DNA of 7,979 nucleotides, from contig CAMOZF010000073.1 of assembly GCA_946630765.1 (NCBI GenBank), positions 1-7,979 on the forward strand, in the 5' to 3' direction. The notes beneath the pieces were generated by a model. It saw only the letters and a list, made by a program, of their open reading frames with translations, had not been told where the DNA came from and did no database searches. Of the stretch, positions 6,048-7,979 are shown piece after piece. Position 1 is the first letter of the stretch; the number at the start of each line of letters is the position of its first letter. The position numbers were made by a program, and so were the translations under genes. This DNA is from an uncultured Lachnospiraceae bacterium (GTDB lineage: Bacteria > Bacillota_A > Clostridia > Lachnospirales > Lachnospiraceae).

Positions 6048-7979
6048 TCAAAGATATTTCCCGGTTTCGCTCTCCGCACAGCCTTTCAGTTTCTCCGGCG
6101 TTCCTGAAAAAACAATCCTGCCGCCCAGATCACCGCCGCCCGGTCCCATATCGATGATATAGTCGGCGCTTCTTATGACGTCGAGGTCGTGTTCGATCAC
6201 AACAACCGTCGCCCCGTTTTCGATCAGGGTACGGAACACGGAAAGAAGCGTCCTCACGTCCAGCGGGTGGAGGCCGATCGTCGGCTCGTCAAAGACAAAG
6301 ACCGAATCCTGCTGCAGCCGCCCCATCTCGCTTGCAAGCTTCAGCCGCTGCGCTTCGCCGCCGGAGAGACTGGGCGTCTCTTCACCGAGTGTCAGATATC
6401 CGAGCCCGAGGCGCTCAAGAACCGCGAGCCGCGGATAAACCGTCTTCATGTCGCGGCAGAACACCGCTGCCGAATGCACGTCCATCGCCATCAGCTGCGG
6501 AAGAGACAGCGCCACCCCCAGCTTGTTTCTGATCCGGACCTTGTAGGCATCTTTTGCGTAGCGGGATCCCCGGCACTCCGGACAGGGGATGTCCACGTCC
6601 GGCAGGAACTGCACGTCGAGGCTGATCGAGCCGGTCCCGTCGCAGACCGGACACCTGAGATTTCCGGTATTGTAGGAAAAATCGCCGGCTTTCCAGCCTT
6701 TGGCCTTCGCGTCCTGGAAACGCGCGAAGATTTTCCTCAGTTCATCGTGGACATTGGCATAGGTCGCGACCGTCGAACGGACATTGATGCCGATCGGCGT
6801 CGCGTCGATCAGCTTCACATGCCCGATCCCGGGTGCGTCAATGGAGATCACATGCTCAGGGCGCTTTTTCCCCTGTGTCAGCGCCTCAAGCGCGGGCACC
6901 AGACTCTCGAGGACCGTCGTGGTCTTGCCGGAGCCGGAGACGCCGGTCACTGCGATCAGCCTGCCCTTCGGCATGCTTAGCCGGAGCGGTTTTACCGTGT
7001 GGATCGCGGCGGTTTCAAGCGTGATACTGCCCATATCAAAAAGCTGTTCTTCCGGAATCTCCGCGCTTTCGGACGCGCTTTCCTTTTCTCCGAGAAAGGC
7101 GCCGATCCGGGATGCAGGGTTCTCCGAGATCTCCGAAACGCTTCCTTCCGCGATCACCGTTCCGCCGTCGGATCCGGCCCCCGGTCCCATCTCAATGATC
7201 CAGTCGGACTCCCTGAGAATCTGGGTATCGTGATCGACCAGAAGCACCGAATTTCCGTCCGACACAAGGTCGTGCATGACATCCGTCAGCCCCTTGATAT
7301 TCATGGGATGCAGACCGATCGACGGCTCATCAAGGACATAGAGGACGCCGGTTGTACGGTTTCTCACGGCGCGCGCAAGTTGCATCCGCTGCCGCTCGCC
7401 GGTCGAGAGTGTCGCGGAGCTTCGGTCCAGCGCGAGATACGAAAGCCCGAGATCCATGAGCCGCCTTGCGGGTGTTTCGAAAGACTCGCAGATATTTTCC
7501 GCCATCCTGCGCATCGGCGCCGGCAGAGAGTCCGGAACCTTCTTCACCCACGAAAGGACTTCCGACAGGGTCATTTTGCAGACTTCATCGAGGCCGATTC
7601 CAAGAAGCTTCGGCGCGCGGGCAGCCTCCGAAAGCCTCGTTCCCTGACAGTCCGGACAGATATCCTCCCGAAGGAACTTCTCCACACGCTTCATGCCCTT
7701 CTCGTCCTTCACCTTCGCAAGCGCGTTCAGCACCGTCGCCGTCGCGCTGTAATAGGTGAAATCCATCTCGCCGGCGCTCATGGTATCCGTCTTCTTCGCC
7801 TTGTAGAAGATATGCTTTTTCTCCATCGGGCCGTCATAGACGGTCTCCTTTTCCTTCTCCGTCAGATCCCGAAAGGGCACGTCCGTCCGGACGCCCATCG
7901 CGCGGCAGACGTCGGTCATCAGCGACCACATCAGACTGTTCCAGGGCGCAACCGCGCCTTCGTCGATCGAAAGCGATTC
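6048..7979 (-). CDS. uvrA: UvrA-family excinuclease ATPase, partial (5' end outside window)
   Basis: The frame is open through the window edge: 16 codons (SLSIDEGAVAPWNS) precede the first ATG at 7931, so the true start lies outside. In the 643 visible residues the order is: end of the first ATPase half with CPDC (108-111), signature LSTGERQR (191-198), Walker B LYVLDEPSIGLHP (213-225) and switch H250; then the second half with Walker A GVSGSGKTT (346-354), a zinc module CPVC-x19-CPEC (443-446 and 466-469), signature SLSGGEAQR (537-545), Walker B VFVFDEPTIGLHP (560-572) and H597. UvrA dimers recognise DNA lesions and load UvrB in nucleotide excision repair. The first signature reads STGERQR rather than the usual SGGE, and spacing is compact, as in class II UvrA paralogues (UvrA2) linked to drug or damage tolerance that often lack the UvrB-binding domain. 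That domain would be outside the window, so the choice between true UvrA and UvrA2 is inference; I lean to UvrA2. Confidence 0.9.
   Translation of the reverse strand, partial: ESLSIDEGAVAPWNSLMWSLMTDVCRAMGVRTDVPFRDLTEKEKETVYDGPMEKKHIFYKAKKTDTMSAGEMDFTYYSATATVLNALAKVKDEKGMKRVEKFLREDICPDCQGTRLSEAARAPKLLGIGLDEVCKMTLSEVLSWVKKVPDSLPAPMRRMAENICESFETPARRLMDLGLSYLALDRSSATLSTGERQRMQLARAVRNRTTGVLYVLDEPSIGLHPMNIKGLTDVMHDLVSDGNSVLLVDHDTQILRESDWIIEMGPGAGSDGGTVIAEGSVSEISENPASRIGAFLGEKESASESAEIPEEQLFDMGSITLETAAIHTVKPLRLSMPKGRLIAVTGVSGSGKTTTVLESLVPALEALTQGKKRPEHVISIDAPGIGHVKLIDATPIGINVRSTVATYANVHDELRKIFARFQDAKAKGWKAGDFSYNTGNLRCPVCDGTGSISLDVQFLPDVDIPCPECRGSRYAKDAYKVRIRNKLGVALSLPQLMAMDVHSAAVFCRDMKTVYPRLAVLERLGLGYLTLGEETPSLSGGEAQRLKLASEMGRLQQDSVFVFDEPTIGLHPLDVRTLLSVFRTLIENGATVVVIEHDLDVIRSADYIIDMGPGGGDLGGRIVFSGTPEKLKGCAESETGKYL

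Overview
The window looks like a chromosomal (or metagenome-assembled) piece of an anaerobic Bacillota, most likely a Clostridia / Lachnospiraceae-type gut bacterium of moderately high G+C. The reasons are strong GGAGG-type ribosome binding sites, a PotA with an extended C-terminus next to an XRE-cupin regulator, an aldo/keto reductase carrying two 4Fe-4S clusters, and a UvrA-type ABC ATPase of the 'LSTGERQR' kind. The taxonomic call is inference. Every convincing gene lies on the minus strand, so the window reads biologically from right to left.

Layout in transcription order: (1) 7979-6048, the C-terminal three quarters of a UvrA-family excinuclease ATPase, with its start outside the window. 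(2) 5911-4310, a cytoplasmic glycoside hydrolase of the GH35/GH42-like beta-galactosidase type. (3) 4309-4055, an 84-codon open frame with coding character but no start codon, in the same frame as the hydrolase and directly after its stop. (4) 3945-2827, the aldo/keto reductase-ferredoxin fusion, with its own promoter and a strong 17-bp stem terminator. (5) 2611-2054, an XRE helix-turn-helix regulator with a C-terminal cupin, preceded by an AT-rich promoter region holding direct repeats 22 nt apart around a perfect dyad. (6) 1970-525, potA, the spermidine/putrescine importer ATPase, with two TOBE-like modules. (7) 515-1, a frame that starts as PotB (the polyamine permease, exactly where the operon predicts it) and turns after about 20-30 residues into a YdcF/DUF218-family membrane protein.

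Functionally, the regulator and potA form the start of a polyamine uptake operon (regulator-potA-potB...), probably controlled by the cupin regulator from the repeats in front of it. The other genes (DNA-damage ATPase, sugar hydrolase, redox enzyme) look like separate housekeeping or catabolic units and show no obvious joint pathway.

I see no clear evidence of a new biological system. The most notable points are the PotB/YdcF chimeric frame with an abrupt G+C change at the left edge (probably an assembly chimera, possibly a genuine recombination), the startless 84-codon frame after the hydrolase, the doubled TOBE region of PotA, and the operator-like repeats. No tRNA, rRNA, CRISPR array, insertion sequence or phage gene was found.
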